From positions 1 to 64,000 of the forward strand of contig NZ_WNXC01000004.1 in NCBI RefSeq assembly GCF_014172405.1: a DNA stretch of 64,000 nt, in the 5' to 3' direction. This document shows positions 51,956 to 61,838 of the stretch, in pieces. A program made the translations under genes and the position numbers. Position 1 is the first letter of the stretch. Every line of letters begins with the position of its first letter. The notes beneath the pieces were generated by a model. That model worked only from the letters and a program-made list of their open reading frames with translations. It had not been told where the DNA came from and ran no database searches. This DNA comes from Pedobacter gandavensis. Lineage in GTDB: Bacteria; Bacteroidota; Bacteroidia; Sphingobacteriales; Sphingobacteriaceae.

Positions 51956-53833
51956 ATGACCCGCTTTAAATTAACATGGCTGGCCGTCCTGCTGCTTTTC
52001 ACAGGCACCTCCGGCTTCGCACAGCTGTCTGATTCCGCGTATGTACGCCAGAATTACACAAAAATTGAACGCAATATTCCAATGCGCGACGGCATTAAAC
52101 TGTTTACTGCCATTTATATCCCCAAGGATAAAAAGAATAAATACCCCTTCATGATCAATAGAACCCCTTATACGGTTGCTCCATATGGTGAAGACAAATA
52201 CAAAACCAGCCTTGGCCCATCTCCATTATTTCTTAGAGAAGGTTTTATTTTCGTGTACCAGGATGTCCGCGGAAAATGGATGAGTGAAGGTGAATTTGTT
52301 GATGTAAGGCCACATAATGACCATAAAAAAAGCAAAAAAGACATTGACGAGAGCTCCGATACCTATGATACCATTGATTGGCTCCTTAAAAACATCCCGG
52401 ATAACAATGGCAAAGCCGGAATATATGGTACCTCCTACCCTGGATTCTACTCCTCAGCAGCATTGCCAGGCGCTCATAAAGCTTTGAAGGCGGTGTCACC
52501 GCAAGCACCCGTTACCGACTGGTTTTTGGGAGATGACTTTCACCACAATGGTGCTTTTATGCTGGCAGATGCCTTTAGCTTTTACTCCTCTTTTGGCGTA
52601 CCGAGACCAAAACCAATCACCCCGGATAAAGGACCTAAACCTTTCCACTATGGAATCACCGACAATTACCGTTTTTACCTGGATTTAGGTGCCCTGAAAA
52701 ACGTAAAGGAAAAATACTTTGCTGATAGCATTCAGTTCTGGAATGACCTGATGGCACATGGTAATTACGATGAGTTCTGGAAAAACAGGAACATCAGACC
52801 GCATTTAAAAGGTGTAAAACCAGCGGTTTTGGTAGTTGGTGGATTTTTTGATGCCGAAGACGTTTATGGTGCATTACATACTTATAAAGCAATTGAAGAT
52901 CAAAACCCTACTGCAAAAAATAACCTTGTGATGGGCCCATGGTTCCATGGTGGCTGGTCAAGAAGTACCGGAGAAAGCTTCGGAGACATCAAATTCGGAC
53001 AAGCGACCAGCACCAGCTATCAGAAAACTCTGGAATTCCCATTCTTCATGCAATACCTGAAAGATGCCCCGGATGCTAAACTTGCAGAAGCCAATATCTT
53101 TGTCACAGGAAGCAATGAATGGAAAGGTTTCGAAACCTGGCCGCCAAGAAACACAGAAAACAAAACCCTTTACTTCCAACCTGAAGGACGTTTGAGCTTC
53201 GAAAAACCAACAGCTCCGGAAAGCTTTAACCAATATGAAAGTGACCCAAATGCACCAGTTCCTTATCAGGATGGCGTGCAAGCGAGAAGAACCAGAGAAT
53301 ACATGATCGATGACCAGCGCTTTGCTGCCCGCAGACCAGATGTTCAGGTTTTTCAAACTGCAATATTGACTGAAGACCTGACCATGGCAGGCCCGCTAAT
53401 GGCAAACCTGGTCGTTTCTACTACAGGAACAGATGCAGACTATGTCGTTAAACTGATTGATGTTTATCCGGAAGATGCACAGGCAATGGTGCCAAACCCT
53501 AAGAACATCATCATGGGTGGCTATCAAATGTTAGTGCGTGGCGAAGTCATGCGCGGAAAATTCAGAAATAGTTTCGAGAAACCAGAACCATTTACCCCTG
53601 GACAAATCACCAAAGTAAATTATAGTCTGCCTGATGTGGCGCATACCTTCAAAAAAGGACACCGCATTATGATCCAGGTTCAAAACTCCTGGTTCCCATT
53701 GGTCGATAGAAACCCACAAGTTTTCACCGATATTTACCATGCTGCGGACAGCGATTTCAAAAAAGCTACCCACCGCATTTACCACGATGCCAACAATGCC
53801 TCAGCGATTTCAGTAACCCTGTTAAAGCCCTAA
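51956..53833 (+). CDS. CocE/NonD-family hydrolase, exported (X-Pro peptidase / acylase-like)
   Basis: A 625-residue exported alpha/beta hydrolase with signal peptide MTRFKLTWLAVLLLFTGTSGFAQ. The nucleophile Ser160 is in GIYGTSYPGFYSS, with acid and His in VGGFFDAEDVYG and MGPWFHGGWS; a C-terminal PepX_C-type jelly roll follows, ending in HRIYHDANNASAISVTLLKP. Related enzymes include glutaryl-7-ACA acylases, X-Pro dipeptidyl peptidases and amino ester hydrolases. It starts 6 bases before the M1 peptidase gene ends its neighbour gap, so the two are an operon for periplasmic peptide turnover. A paralogue is at 34629-36377. Confidence 0.9.
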   Translation: MTRFKLTWLAVLLLFTGTSGFAQLSDSAYVRQNYTKIERNIPMRDGIKLFTAIYIPKDKKNKYPFMINRTPYTVAPYGEDKYKTSLGPSPLFLREGFIFVYQDVRGKWMSEGEFVDVRPHNDHKKSKKDIDESSDTYDTIDWLLKNIPDNNGKAGIYGTSYPGFYSSAALPGAHKALKAVSPQAPVTDWFLGDDFHHNGAFMLADAFSFYSSFGVPRPKPITPDKGPKPFHYGITDNYRFYLDLGALKNVKEKYFADSIQFWNDLMAHGNYDEFWKNRNIRPHLKGVKPAVLVVGGFFDAEDVYGALHTYKAIEDQNPTAKNNLVMGPWFHGGWSRSTGESFGDIKFGQATSTSYQKTLEFPFFMQYLKDAPDAKLAEANIFVTGSNEWKGFETWPPRNTENKTLYFQPEGRLSFEKPTAPESFNQYESDPNAPVPYQDGVQARRTREYMIDDQRFAARRPDVQVFQTAILTEDLTMAGPLMANLVVSTTGTDADYVVKLIDVYPEDAQAMVPNPKNIIMGGYQMLVRGEVMRGKFRNSFEKPEPFTPGQITKVNYSLPDVAHTFKKGHRIMIQVQNSWFPLVDRNPQVFTDIYHAADSDFKKATHRIYHDANNASAISVTLLKP

Positions 53834-53839
53834 TTTAAG

Positions 53840-55498
53840 ATGAAAAAGATTTTATACCTATTCCTGACCCTAGCCAGTATCAATCAGCTGGCTAAGGCTC
53901 AGTTGATGAAGCCAAAACCAGCATTTAGTCGCGCAGATACTCTAAGAGGTACTTTAAGCCCTTTGCGCAGCTGCTACGATATCAATTACTATCACCTGGA
54001 TGTTAAAGTAGACATTGATCAGAAGTCCATCTCTGGTAGCAATGAATTTCGCTTTACGGCCACACAAAATTTCAACAAGCTTCAATTTGACCTGTTTGCC
54101 AACCTGAAAGTGGAAAAAGTAGTCTACAAAAATCAAGAACTCCCTTTCACAAGAGAGTTCAATGCCGTGTTTGTGACCTTCCCAGAAACCATAAAAAAAG
54201 GCAGTAAAGAAAGTTTTACGGTATTTTACTCCGGTAACCCCATCATTGCCAAAACCCCACCATGGGATGGCGGATTCATTTTCAGCAAAGACAAATCTGG
54301 AAACCCATGGGTATCGATGGCATGTCAGGGATTAGGTGCAAGCAGTTGGTGGCCTACCAAAGACCATCAAAGCGATGAAGTAGACAGCATGATGATCAGC
54401 ATCAGCGTACCTAAAGATCTTCAGGACGTTTCTAATGGTCGCCTAAGAAGTGTAGTGGAAAAACCTGATGGCTATACCCAATACAACTGGTTTGTGAGCA
54501 ATCCCATCAACAACTATAATGTTGCCCTATACATCGGAAAATATGCGCACTGGAGCGATGAGTTCCCAGGGGAAAAAGGAAAACTTAGCATTGACTACTG
54601 GTCTTTAAAAGAAGACAGTGCCAAAGCACGTCCACACTGGGATGCTGATGTGAAGCCCATGCTCAAATCATTCGAACATTGGTTTGGCCCTTATCCATTT
54701 TATGAAGATGGCTATAAGCTGGTGCAGGCCCCACACCTCGGAATGGAACACCAAAGCGCAGTCGCCTATGGTAACCAGTTTAAAAAAGGTTATTTGGGCC
54801 GAGACCTTTCCGGTTCTGGCTATGGTATGAAGTTCGATTTTATTACTGTTCATGAAAGCGGTCATGAATGGTTTGGAAACAACATCACCTCCAAAGATAT
54901 TGCCGATATGTGGATCCATGAAAGCTTCACCAATTATTCTGAAGCCCTGTTTACGGAGTCCACACAAGGAAAAGAAGCAGGTTCAGCCTATGTCATTGGC
55001 ATCAGAAAAGCCATTGCAAATGACATTCCCATCATTGGTACTTATGGCGTCAACCATGAAGGCTCGGGAGATATGTATTATAAAGGAGCCAATATGGTGC
55101 ATACCATCAGACAACTAATCAACGATGATGAAAAGTTCAGGAACATCCTGAGGGGTATGAACAAAACCTTTTACCATAAAACCGTTACCACCGCAGAAAT
55201 AGAAAACTATATCGCCAAACAAAGCGGATTAAAGCTCAAAAAAGTCTTTGATCAATATTTACGAACCACTATGGTGCCTGTTCTTGAATATAAAATCGAT
55301 GGAAATAAATTGACTTACCGCTGGACGGATACCATAAAAGATTTCGATATGCCGGTAAAAGTAAGCTTGAAACCAGGGGAATTCTCTTTCATTTACCCAA
55401 GTAATAAATGGAAAACCATCCCCTTAACAGCCGAAATAACCAAGGATAATTTCAAAGTAGACCCTAACTTTTATATAAAAACTAAAAATATTTTTTAA
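53840..55498 (+). CDS. M1-family metallopeptidase, exported
   Basis: A 552-residue exported aminopeptidase-like protein with a signal peptide ending near QLAKAQ. The zinc motif is HESGHEWFGN (His338, Glu339, His342) with the third ligand Glu361 in WIHESFTNYSEALF, giving the exact HExxH-x18-E spacing. The exopeptidase motif usually GxMEN reads GMEHQS here, as in some bacterial members. The large C-terminal ERAP-like domain of aminopeptidase N is absent; the protein ends soon after a short helical/beta segment. It lies 6 bases after the hydrolase gene. Confidence 0.9.
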   Translation: MKKILYLFLTLASINQLAKAQLMKPKPAFSRADTLRGTLSPLRSCYDINYYHLDVKVDIDQKSISGSNEFRFTATQNFNKLQFDLFANLKVEKVVYKNQELPFTREFNAVFVTFPETIKKGSKESFTVFYSGNPIIAKTPPWDGGFIFSKDKSGNPWVSMACQGLGASSWWPTKDHQSDEVDSMMISISVPKDLQDVSNGRLRSVVEKPDGYTQYNWFVSNPINNYNVALYIGKYAHWSDEFPGEKGKLSIDYWSLKEDSAKARPHWDADVKPMLKSFEHWFGPYPFYEDGYKLVQAPHLGMEHQSAVAYGNQFKKGYLGRDLSGSGYGMKFDFITVHESGHEWFGNNITSKDIADMWIHESFTNYSEALFTESTQGKEAGSAYVIGIRKAIANDIPIIGTYGVNHEGSGDMYYKGANMVHTIRQLINDDEKFRNILRGMNKTFYHKTVTTAEIENYIAKQSGLKLKKVFDQYLRTTMVPVLEYKIDGNKLTYRWTDTIKDFDMPVKVSLKPGEFSFIYPSNKWKTIPLTAEITKDNFKVDPNFYIKTKNIF

Positions 55499-55562
55499 AT
55501 AATCGCGCAATTCTGCAACAAATTGGAATTGCATGGCGTCTTATAGAAAACCGAAAAACAAT

Positions 55563-56297
55563 ATGAAAAAATTAAGTTTACTATTCACCATCGCATTATT
55601 AAGTCTTGGGCTAGGTAGCCAAGCTAAAAACCCCATAAGAATCAGCGCTTCTCACCTTTTAAAAGAAGACAGACAAGTGAGCAACTTCAATGGAATAGCC
55701 ATTGGTGGTTCCCTTAAAGTTTATGTGAAACTTGGAAATACGGAAAGCTTAAGGCTGGAAGGTGATCAGGAGGCCATAGATGAGCTGACTTCAGAAGTAA
55801 AAGATGGAACTTTAACCATCAGACCTAAAAGATCACAATGGAAAGAATGGTTCAAAAAGTTTAACAACTCTAAAGTTACTGCTTACATCACCGCTAAAAA
55901 GTTAACCAGTTTAGCCGTGTCAGGTTCAGGGAATATTGAAGTAGAACAAGCCATCAGTGCTGATGCATTCAGTACAGCAATTAGTGGCTCCGGAAATATC
56001 AAAGCAACTGTAAACTGCCAAAGCTTCCAATCTTCTATCAGTGGCTCCGGCGTACTGAACATTAGTGGAAAAGCAAAAACAGCAACAGTAGCCATTAGCG
56101 GATCTGGAAATTTCAATGGTAGAGCACTCTCTGCAGATCATGTTGAGGCGCATGTTAGTGGTTCCGGATCAATTTATATCGGTGCTAAAGAAAGCCTGAC
56201 TGCTGCAATCAGTGGCTCTGGAAACATCAATTACGCTGGTAACCCGACCATAAAAAAAGCATTAGCAGGTTCTGGGAAACTAAGAAAAACTGACTAA
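55563..56297 (+). CDS. DUF2807 (GIN-domain) exported repeat protein
   Basis: A 244-residue exported protein. ATG 55563 is preferred over 55533 because it opens a proper signal peptide (MKKLSLLFTIALLSLGLGSQA). The DUF2807 domain contains at least six spaced repeats of the core [IV]SGSG[NSV] (residues ~125 to 240), about 20 residues apart, as expected for a right-handed beta-helix-like surface. Motif NFNGIAIGGSLKVYVKLGNTESLRLEGDQE at the N terminus is the family hallmark. It is probably envelope-located; function unknown. It follows the M1 gene by 64 bases. Confidence 0.88.
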   Translation: MKKLSLLFTIALLSLGLGSQAKNPIRISASHLLKEDRQVSNFNGIAIGGSLKVYVKLGNTESLRLEGDQEAIDELTSEVKDGTLTIRPKRSQWKEWFKKFNNSKVTAYITAKKLTSLAVSGSGNIEVEQAISADAFSTAISGSGNIKATVNCQSFQSSISGSGVLNISGKAKTATVAISGSGNFNGRALSADHVEAHVSGSGSIYIGAKESLTAAISGSGNINYAGNPTIKKALAGSGKLRKTD

Positions 56298-56348
56298 TCA
56301 AAAAAACAGAAAGCTATTCCTATAATTGGGAAACGCTTAAAATAATTC

Positions 56349-56385
56349 AAAAAGGCCCTGAAGTAATAATTTCAGGGCCTTTTAT
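56349..56385. terminator. Bidirectional terminator before susD
   Basis: AAAAGGCCCTGAA pairs with TTCAGGGCCTTTT around a 7-9-base loop; T and A runs on both sides serve both convergent genes. Confidence 0.8.
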
Positions 56386-56386
56386 A

Positions 56387-58216
56387 TTACCAACCTGGAT
56401 TCTGTACCAGATTTTTTCCTTTCTCTAATTCATTATAGGCAATCGGCTGAAGATATTGTTTCGTTTCAAAAACCCTGGTTTCTACCACTGACCTCTGAAA
56501 AAATGTATTTGCATCACCGTTCATGTTCATCCCATAAAAACTTCCACCTTGTTTATCTTTTCCGGAAGGATTCTCGGCAATCATCCAGCGCCTCACATCA
56601 AAATAGCGCTGCCCTTCTGTACAAAGCTCTACCCTGCTTTCTCTTCTGATCGCTGCTCTTTGAAGCTCCTGATTTCCGGAAATCGAAGGGTTAAGAACTT
56701 CTAATTGAGGAATACCAGCTCTTTCCCGAACCAAATTCACATATTTAAGGATCAATGCATTTGAAGGATCAACTTCATTCAAAGCCTCAGCATATAGCAA
56801 ATGGAATTCTGCTAACCTGAAAACAATAGAAGGCCTGAATACACTGGCAACCCCCGGACTGGTTTTATGTACTTTCCTATTGAAACGTTTATAAAGCATA
56901 TAACCACTCACAGTATACTGACCACTGCGGTCATTAGGAGAACCCACAAAGAAATTAATCTCTTTATTTGAAATGTGCCATTTCCTTCCGGCAAAAAATA
57001 CCGTATTGTAAAAACGTGCTTCCCTATTGATGTACATATTGGATACATTAACGCCATTATAAGCGCTTTTACCAGCCTCTGAATACAATGGGGAGGCAGG
57101 TAAAAATCCAGCATTATTTATCGGCAAACCATCTTTCATATAGAAATCATCCACCAATTCCTGCAACACACCCGTGCTTCCTAAACCGTTAGGTTCGCTT
57201 CTAGGGGTAGATCGGCGATCTAACTGATCCCCATCCATCCCTCCAAATCCATTCTTTGAAGTCGCCCAAATGATCTCCTTGTTATACACCTGGAAAAGAT
57301 CATACACAGATTTATCAGGATCAAGTACACCGTTGGTATACGCTTTATACAACTCATAATTTCCCTGTTCCGCAAAATCTATAAATTCCTTCAATGCGTT
57401 AACAGCTTTCGCCCATTTCGCAGGATCTTTTGCTGGGAATAACTTTTTCCCGTCTGGATTCACCAGGCTTAAAGCTGGTGCATATCCCCCATTTAACAAA
57501 GGACTAGCGGCGTACATCCATAATTTCGCTTTCACTGCCAGAGCCACTCCTTTAGTGGGATTAGCTAAATATTGTTCATCTGTAATCGCCGACTGTGGTA
57601 ATAAAGTCGCGGCATTGGTCAATTCCTTATCAATAAAAGCAACCACATCATCCACAGATTGTCTTGGCAAATCCAAATCATCCGTAGGTGCAAGCACACG
57701 ATCAAGAATTGGAATAGGTCCATATTGCTCAAACAACAAATAATGATAATAGGCACGCATGAACAATGTATTGGCTTTCATGGTTTTAAATTCAGCCTCT
57801 GTCAGCTGATCTGCATCCGTTCCAGTCGCTAAAATTGGCTTCGCCTTTTCCAGGAAAATATTTGCCTGTCGGATCAAGGGATATAAGGTTCCCCATCTTT
57901 GAAAGCCCATAGTTATGCTGTTCTTAGCAGAAATATTATACCTTGCTGCATCCCCATAGCCCGCTATGACCTCATCAGTCATCGATGTCCATGGGTTTTG
58001 AATCCCGTTCATACCAACACCAATGATGGTAGAATAATCGGGAACTCCAGACATGACATTGGCATACCATCGTTTGGTATAACCCGGATTGTCAAAAATC
58101 TGATCTGTGGAGGTTAAGCCCCCTGCCAATTCATTTGATACATCTAAATAACTTTTCTTACAAGCAGCCATAGCTGACATTAAGAAAATTACAATAACCC
58201 ATATTTTTAATTTCAT
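56387..58216 (-). CDS. SusD/RagB-family outer-membrane lipoprotein
   Basis: A 609-residue surface lipoprotein (lipobox Cys in SAMAACKKSYLDV) that captures nutrients and acts as the lid of the SusC pore. The N-terminal SusD-like domain with TPR helices includes TDQIFDNPGYTKRWYANVMSG, RAYYHYLLFEQYGPIPILDRVLAP and ALAVKAKLWMYAASPLLNGG. The C-terminal RagB/SusD domain ends in VELCTEGQRYFDVRRWM and YLQPIAYNELEKGKNLVQNPGW. It follows susC by 21 bases. The ligand, glycan or peptide, is not readable; no catabolic enzyme is linked. Confidence 0.94.
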   Translation of the reverse strand: MKLKIWVIVIFLMSAMAACKKSYLDVSNELAGGLTSTDQIFDNPGYTKRWYANVMSGVPDYSTIIGVGMNGIQNPWTSMTDEVIAGYGDAARYNISAKNSITMGFQRWGTLYPLIRQANIFLEKAKPILATGTDADQLTEAEFKTMKANTLFMRAYYHYLLFEQYGPIPILDRVLAPTDDLDLPRQSVDDVVAFIDKELTNAATLLPQSAITDEQYLANPTKGVALAVKAKLWMYAASPLLNGGYAPALSLVNPDGKKLFPAKDPAKWAKAVNALKEFIDFAEQGNYELYKAYTNGVLDPDKSVYDLFQVYNKEIIWATSKNGFGGMDGDQLDRRSTPRSEPNGLGSTGVLQELVDDFYMKDGLPINNAGFLPASPLYSEAGKSAYNGVNVSNMYINREARFYNTVFFAGRKWHISNKEINFFVGSPNDRSGQYTVSGYMLYKRFNRKVHKTSPGVASVFRPSIVFRLAEFHLLYAEALNEVDPSNALILKYVNLVRERAGIPQLEVLNPSISGNQELQRAAIRRESRVELCTEGQRYFDVRRWMIAENPSGKDKQGGSFYGMNMNGDANTFFQRSVVETRVFETKQYLQPIAYNELEKGKNLVQNPGW

Positions 58217-58237
58217 GTTTCTCTTTTTTAAGGGGTT

Positions 58238-61200
58238 TTAAAAAGTAACTTCTAAACCGAAGGTGTAAGTACTTGGCAGTGGATAGGCATTTCCTCCATT
58301 GGCATTCCCAACTTCAGGATCCCAATATTTCACATCGTCCCAAACACCCAGATTATAACCCATGACATAAACTCTAGCCGTTTGCAACAGGACTTTCTTT
58401 AAAAACGACTTCGGTAAGTTGTAACCAACCTCTACGTTTTTTAATCGTAGGAAATTACCGCTCCTGAGCCAGAATGTGCTGGCTACGGTATTGTTCGCGT
58501 TATTTGTACCCCCACTGTGGATTCTCGGCATCAATGCATTTTGATTCGGATTGGCTTCAGTCCACCTGTCTAAAGCGAAAGTTCTATAGTTAGACTGGTC
58601 ATTTCCCCAGGCAAAAGGATACCAACCTTCTGGGGTTGCACCGCCAAGGATAACTGAGGTATTGGAAGTTCCCTGAAAAAATGCGCTGGCATAAAAGCCT
58701 TTATACTCTGCATTTAATCCAAAACCATAGACAATTTCTGGCTTATCCGGATAAGAATGACCACCTCTTTGCCTGTCATAGGCGTCGATTTTTCCATCCC
58801 CGTTTAGATCTTTATACTTGATGTCTCCCGGGCCTATTAAACCTCCTAGCGTTGGCGTTGGCAAGCCTGGTTTAAGCTTGTAGGATTTAGTTCCATTGCT
58901 GTTGTTGCTGATTGTAAAATCGTCGTTGGTGTAAAGTCCATCCGCAATGTAAAGCACCTGCTCTCCAACTCTTGTCCCGGTCGTAGCCATCCATGGATAC
59001 GGTTGTTTCAGTTCATCAAACTCGGTGATTTTGTTTCTGGCAAAGGTAAAAGTACCTCTACCACTCAGTTTAAACTCCCCGAAATTTTGTCGGGCATTAA
59101 TTGTCCCATCAATTCCGTGATTCTTTACCTTACCAAAATTTTGCCATGGTGCCGATCTAAAACCTGCCAGATTTGGAATGGTCTTTCTTTGAAGTAAGAT
59201 CCCCGATCTTTCAGATTTAAAATAATCTGCTTCAATCTCAATTCTTCCATTAAACAGCCCCAGGTTAACACCATAATTTTGTTTGTCTTCAATCTCCCAA
59301 ACCAAATATGGTGCTTCAAATCTACCTTCCACAATTCCAGCTCCTAAGCCATTTACACCTCCTGCAGAACTTATTCCCTGGTTAAAACCTGCGGCATCCA
59401 TGGTATAGGTTGGGCGATATAGAAATCTTGCTGTCCCCGTATTGTCATTCCCCGTACGTCCGATGGAAGCGCGTAATTTCAAGTTTGAAAGTACCTGTTT
59501 CAAGGCCTCCGGATAAAATTTCTCATTAGACACCTGATAGCCAACACCAACAGCTGGAAAAAATCCAAAGCGGAATTCCTTTGCAAAAGCCTCACTCCCG
59601 GTATAACCGAAGTTCCCTTCCACAAAATAGCGGTCGTCATATCCGTAGGTTACCCTACCCACCACACTTTGCTTTCTAAAGGGTAGCGGGTCATCATGAT
59701 TCTGGGTTTCCTTTTGCATGTATAAGCCCATTGCACCTAAGGTATGCTTTCCAAAAGTTCGGTTATAGTTCAATGAGCTTTCCATATAAATTTTCTTTAC
59801 TGAGCTGCTCGATGCGCCTGCGGCTCCCAGATCCGGAGTTCCAGAAAAGGTCTTTGAAAAGATCAATTTACCATTTGCATCTCTGCCCGTGGCGAAGTAA
59901 CGACTCGGATTATAGGAACGGCGAGAACCAAAAAAACCGTCATAGTCATAACTAACATTTCCCCTTAAAGAAAGTCCCTCGGTGATAAAATTTAATTTCT
60001 GAACGATACGCACATTAGACTGTATCCCACTTCTCCATTCTTTCGCATAACCAGAATTCATCAGTTGATTGTATGGATTTCGCATGTTGGCATCACGTTC
60101 CTGTCTATAGGTCGCAATGGTTCCATCACTATATACTGCAGGAAAAACATAGGGTGGCGTCAATAACATTTGACGGAAAATACTACCCGTACCAATCCCC
60201 GGATAATTGGTCATTAAATACTGTCCACTTAGGTCTACACTAACGGTAGTAGATTTAGAAACATCCAGATCTACATTACTTCTCAGGTTGTATCTTTTCA
60301 GGCCGATATTGGTATCATATCTATTGCTCGGGTCATCTTTAAAAATGCCACTTTCTCCGTAATAAGCACCGGACACAAAATACCGCGCTTTTTCTGTCCC
60401 GCCACGGGCATTTAGGGTATACCTATGATTTGCGGTTGTTTTTTTCAACAACTCATCCATCCAATTGGTATTTGGATAAAGATCCGGATCCACCTGATTA
60501 CGGTATTTATCGATCAACTCTTCAGAAAATATCGGCGATAAGCCATCATTTGCCAAGGCTTCATTGTATAAATTCAAGTAATCTACGGAACCTACAAATT
60601 CAGGTAATCTCGTCGGTTTGGCAATGCTATGTTCTGTTCTAAAAGAGATCACCGCCTTTTGAACTTTTCCTCTTTTTGAGGTAATCAAAATAACACCATT
60701 CGCCCCTTCTGCCCCGTATACAGCCGTTGCTGCTGCATCTTTCAATACGGAGAAGGTCTCAATTTCGTCGGGTTCAATATCACTGATTTTTCTGGGTACC
60801 CCATCTACTAAAATCAAGGGAGAACTTCCCCCGGCAAATGTACTGATCCCTCTGATCCAAAACTCGGAATTGTCATAACCAGGTTCTCCGGAACGCTGAA
60901 TAGCAAGTACGCCAGACACCTGACCTGCAATATTATTGGTTAAATCCCGGGTTGGAAACCTCAATTGTTCCCCCTTTACACTGCTAATGGAACTTACTAC
61001 ACTTTCTTTTTTCTGTGTACCATAGCCCACCACCACTACATCTTTCAGGTTATTTTCTTCTGCACGCAATACCACGTTGATATCATCTATTCCACGCACA
61101 GCAACTTTTTGTGTTTTATAACCGACATAAGCAAATATCAAACTGTCCTTTAACTCCACCTCAATGGAATATTTACCGGTATTACCGGTCACAGTGCCCT

Positions 61201-61669
61201 TGTCTGTTCCCATGACGCGAACAGAAACACCTGGTATCGGCAACTCCATTTCATCTTTTACCGATCCGGATACTTTAAAAGATACCATACTCTTTTTCAC
61301 GGGTAAGGATGCTCTTTCTTTAACAATGATAGTTCCTGGCTCTAACACATAGGTTAAAGGTTGATTGATAAAACAAGTGGCCAAAACCGCTTCTAAGGAA
61401 GCTTTTTTAACATTTATGGTGACTGGTTTTGCTGCATCAATATTGGTGGAGATAATGAGCAGGTTATAACCCGTTTGTTTTTTTATTGACTTTAAAACTG
61501 TTTCAAGCTTCGCATTGGTCTCGGAGAGGGTTACTTTTTTCTGAGCAATGGTGCTGGCGTTGACATGCAGTAGAACTGTGGTTAGCAGTATAACAGTAAG
61601 CTTCATGCTGAGTATAATTTTCTTTCCCATACTGGAATTCCAGTACGATTTAAAATCGTAAATTTTCAT
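58238..61669 (-). CDS. SusC/RagA-family TonB-linked outer-membrane transporter with STN domain
   Basis: An 1143-residue outer-membrane importer. A signal peptide (a possible alternative Met is residue 15) is followed by an STN domain (about 45-105), a carboxypeptidase-like domain with FKVSGSVKDEMELPIPGVSVRVMGTDKGTVTG (about 125-205), the plug with DVVVVGYGTQKKESVVSSIS and the SusC signature ISTFAGGSSPLILVDGVPRKISDIEPDEIETFSVLKDAAATAVYG-type region, then the barrel ending in STYTFGLEVTF. The STN domain couples it to the FecR/sigma pair upstream. It is paired with SusD downstream. Confidence 0.95.
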   Translation of the reverse strand: MKIYDFKSYWNSSMGKKIILSMKLTVILLTTVLLHVNASTIAQKKVTLSETNAKLETVLKSIKKQTGYNLLIISTNIDAAKPVTINVKKASLEAVLATCFINQPLTYVLEPGTIIVKERASLPVKKSMVSFKVSGSVKDEMELPIPGVSVRVMGTDKGTVTGNTGKYSIEVELKDSLIFAYVGYKTQKVAVRGIDDINVVLRAEENNLKDVVVVGYGTQKKESVVSSISSVKGEQLRFPTRDLTNNIAGQVSGVLAIQRSGEPGYDNSEFWIRGISTFAGGSSPLILVDGVPRKISDIEPDEIETFSVLKDAAATAVYGAEGANGVILITSKRGKVQKAVISFRTEHSIAKPTRLPEFVGSVDYLNLYNEALANDGLSPIFSEELIDKYRNQVDPDLYPNTNWMDELLKKTTANHRYTLNARGGTEKARYFVSGAYYGESGIFKDDPSNRYDTNIGLKRYNLRSNVDLDVSKSTTVSVDLSGQYLMTNYPGIGTGSIFRQMLLTPPYVFPAVYSDGTIATYRQERDANMRNPYNQLMNSGYAKEWRSGIQSNVRIVQKLNFITEGLSLRGNVSYDYDGFFGSRRSYNPSRYFATGRDANGKLIFSKTFSGTPDLGAAGASSSSVKKIYMESSLNYNRTFGKHTLGAMGLYMQKETQNHDDPLPFRKQSVVGRVTYGYDDRYFVEGNFGYTGSEAFAKEFRFGFFPAVGVGYQVSNEKFYPEALKQVLSNLKLRASIGRTGNDNTGTARFLYRPTYTMDAAGFNQGISSAGGVNGLGAGIVEGRFEAPYLVWEIEDKQNYGVNLGLFNGRIEIEADYFKSERSGILLQRKTIPNLAGFRSAPWQNFGKVKNHGIDGTINARQNFGEFKLSGRGTFTFARNKITEFDELKQPYPWMATTGTRVGEQVLYIADGLYTNDDFTISNNSNGTKSYKLKPGLPTPTLGGLIGPGDIKYKDLNGDGKIDAYDRQRGGHSYPDKPEIVYGFGLNAEYKGFYASAFFQGTSNTSVILGGATPEGWYPFAWGNDQSNYRTFALDRWTEANPNQNALMPRIHSGGTNNANNTVASTFWLRSGNFLRLKNVEVGYNLPKSFLKKVLLQTARVYVMGYNLGVWDDVKYWDPEVGNANGGNAYPLPSTYTFGLEVTF

Positions 61670-61777
61670 ACATTTGGTTAGTTTGGTTTAGGAAAATGAG
61701 GACAAAAGAATACCCCTTCATCTTCGGTTGCAGATAAATTATTTGAACGTAATTGGCAGACTAATCCAAACTTTTAT

Positions 61778-61811
61778 AAGCCGGAGTGCTGTGAACACTC
61801 CGGCTTTTTTA
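61778..61811 (+). terminator. Hairpin between FecR and SusC genes
   Basis: AAGCCGGAGTG / CACTCCGGCTT with loop CTGTGAA. The T run (CTTTTTTAG) lies on the plus-strand side, so on the minus strand it is only a weak terminator downstream of fecR. Confidence 0.65.
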
Positions 61812-61838
61812 GGGGTTAGTAAGCGTAATCTAGTAGCA

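Noticed and set aside
53840..55498. Suspected truncation of the M1 peptidase because it lacks the long C-terminal domain
   Set aside because: The catalytic zinc site and the following segment are complete and the ending is a normal stop followed by the next gene; short M1 members of this size occur.
55900..56290. Regular short DNA repeats resembling a tandem or CRISPR-like array
   Set aside because: They encode the SGSG motif of the DUF2807 beta repeat in frame; spacing and sequence follow the protein and there are no palindromic repeats or cas genes.
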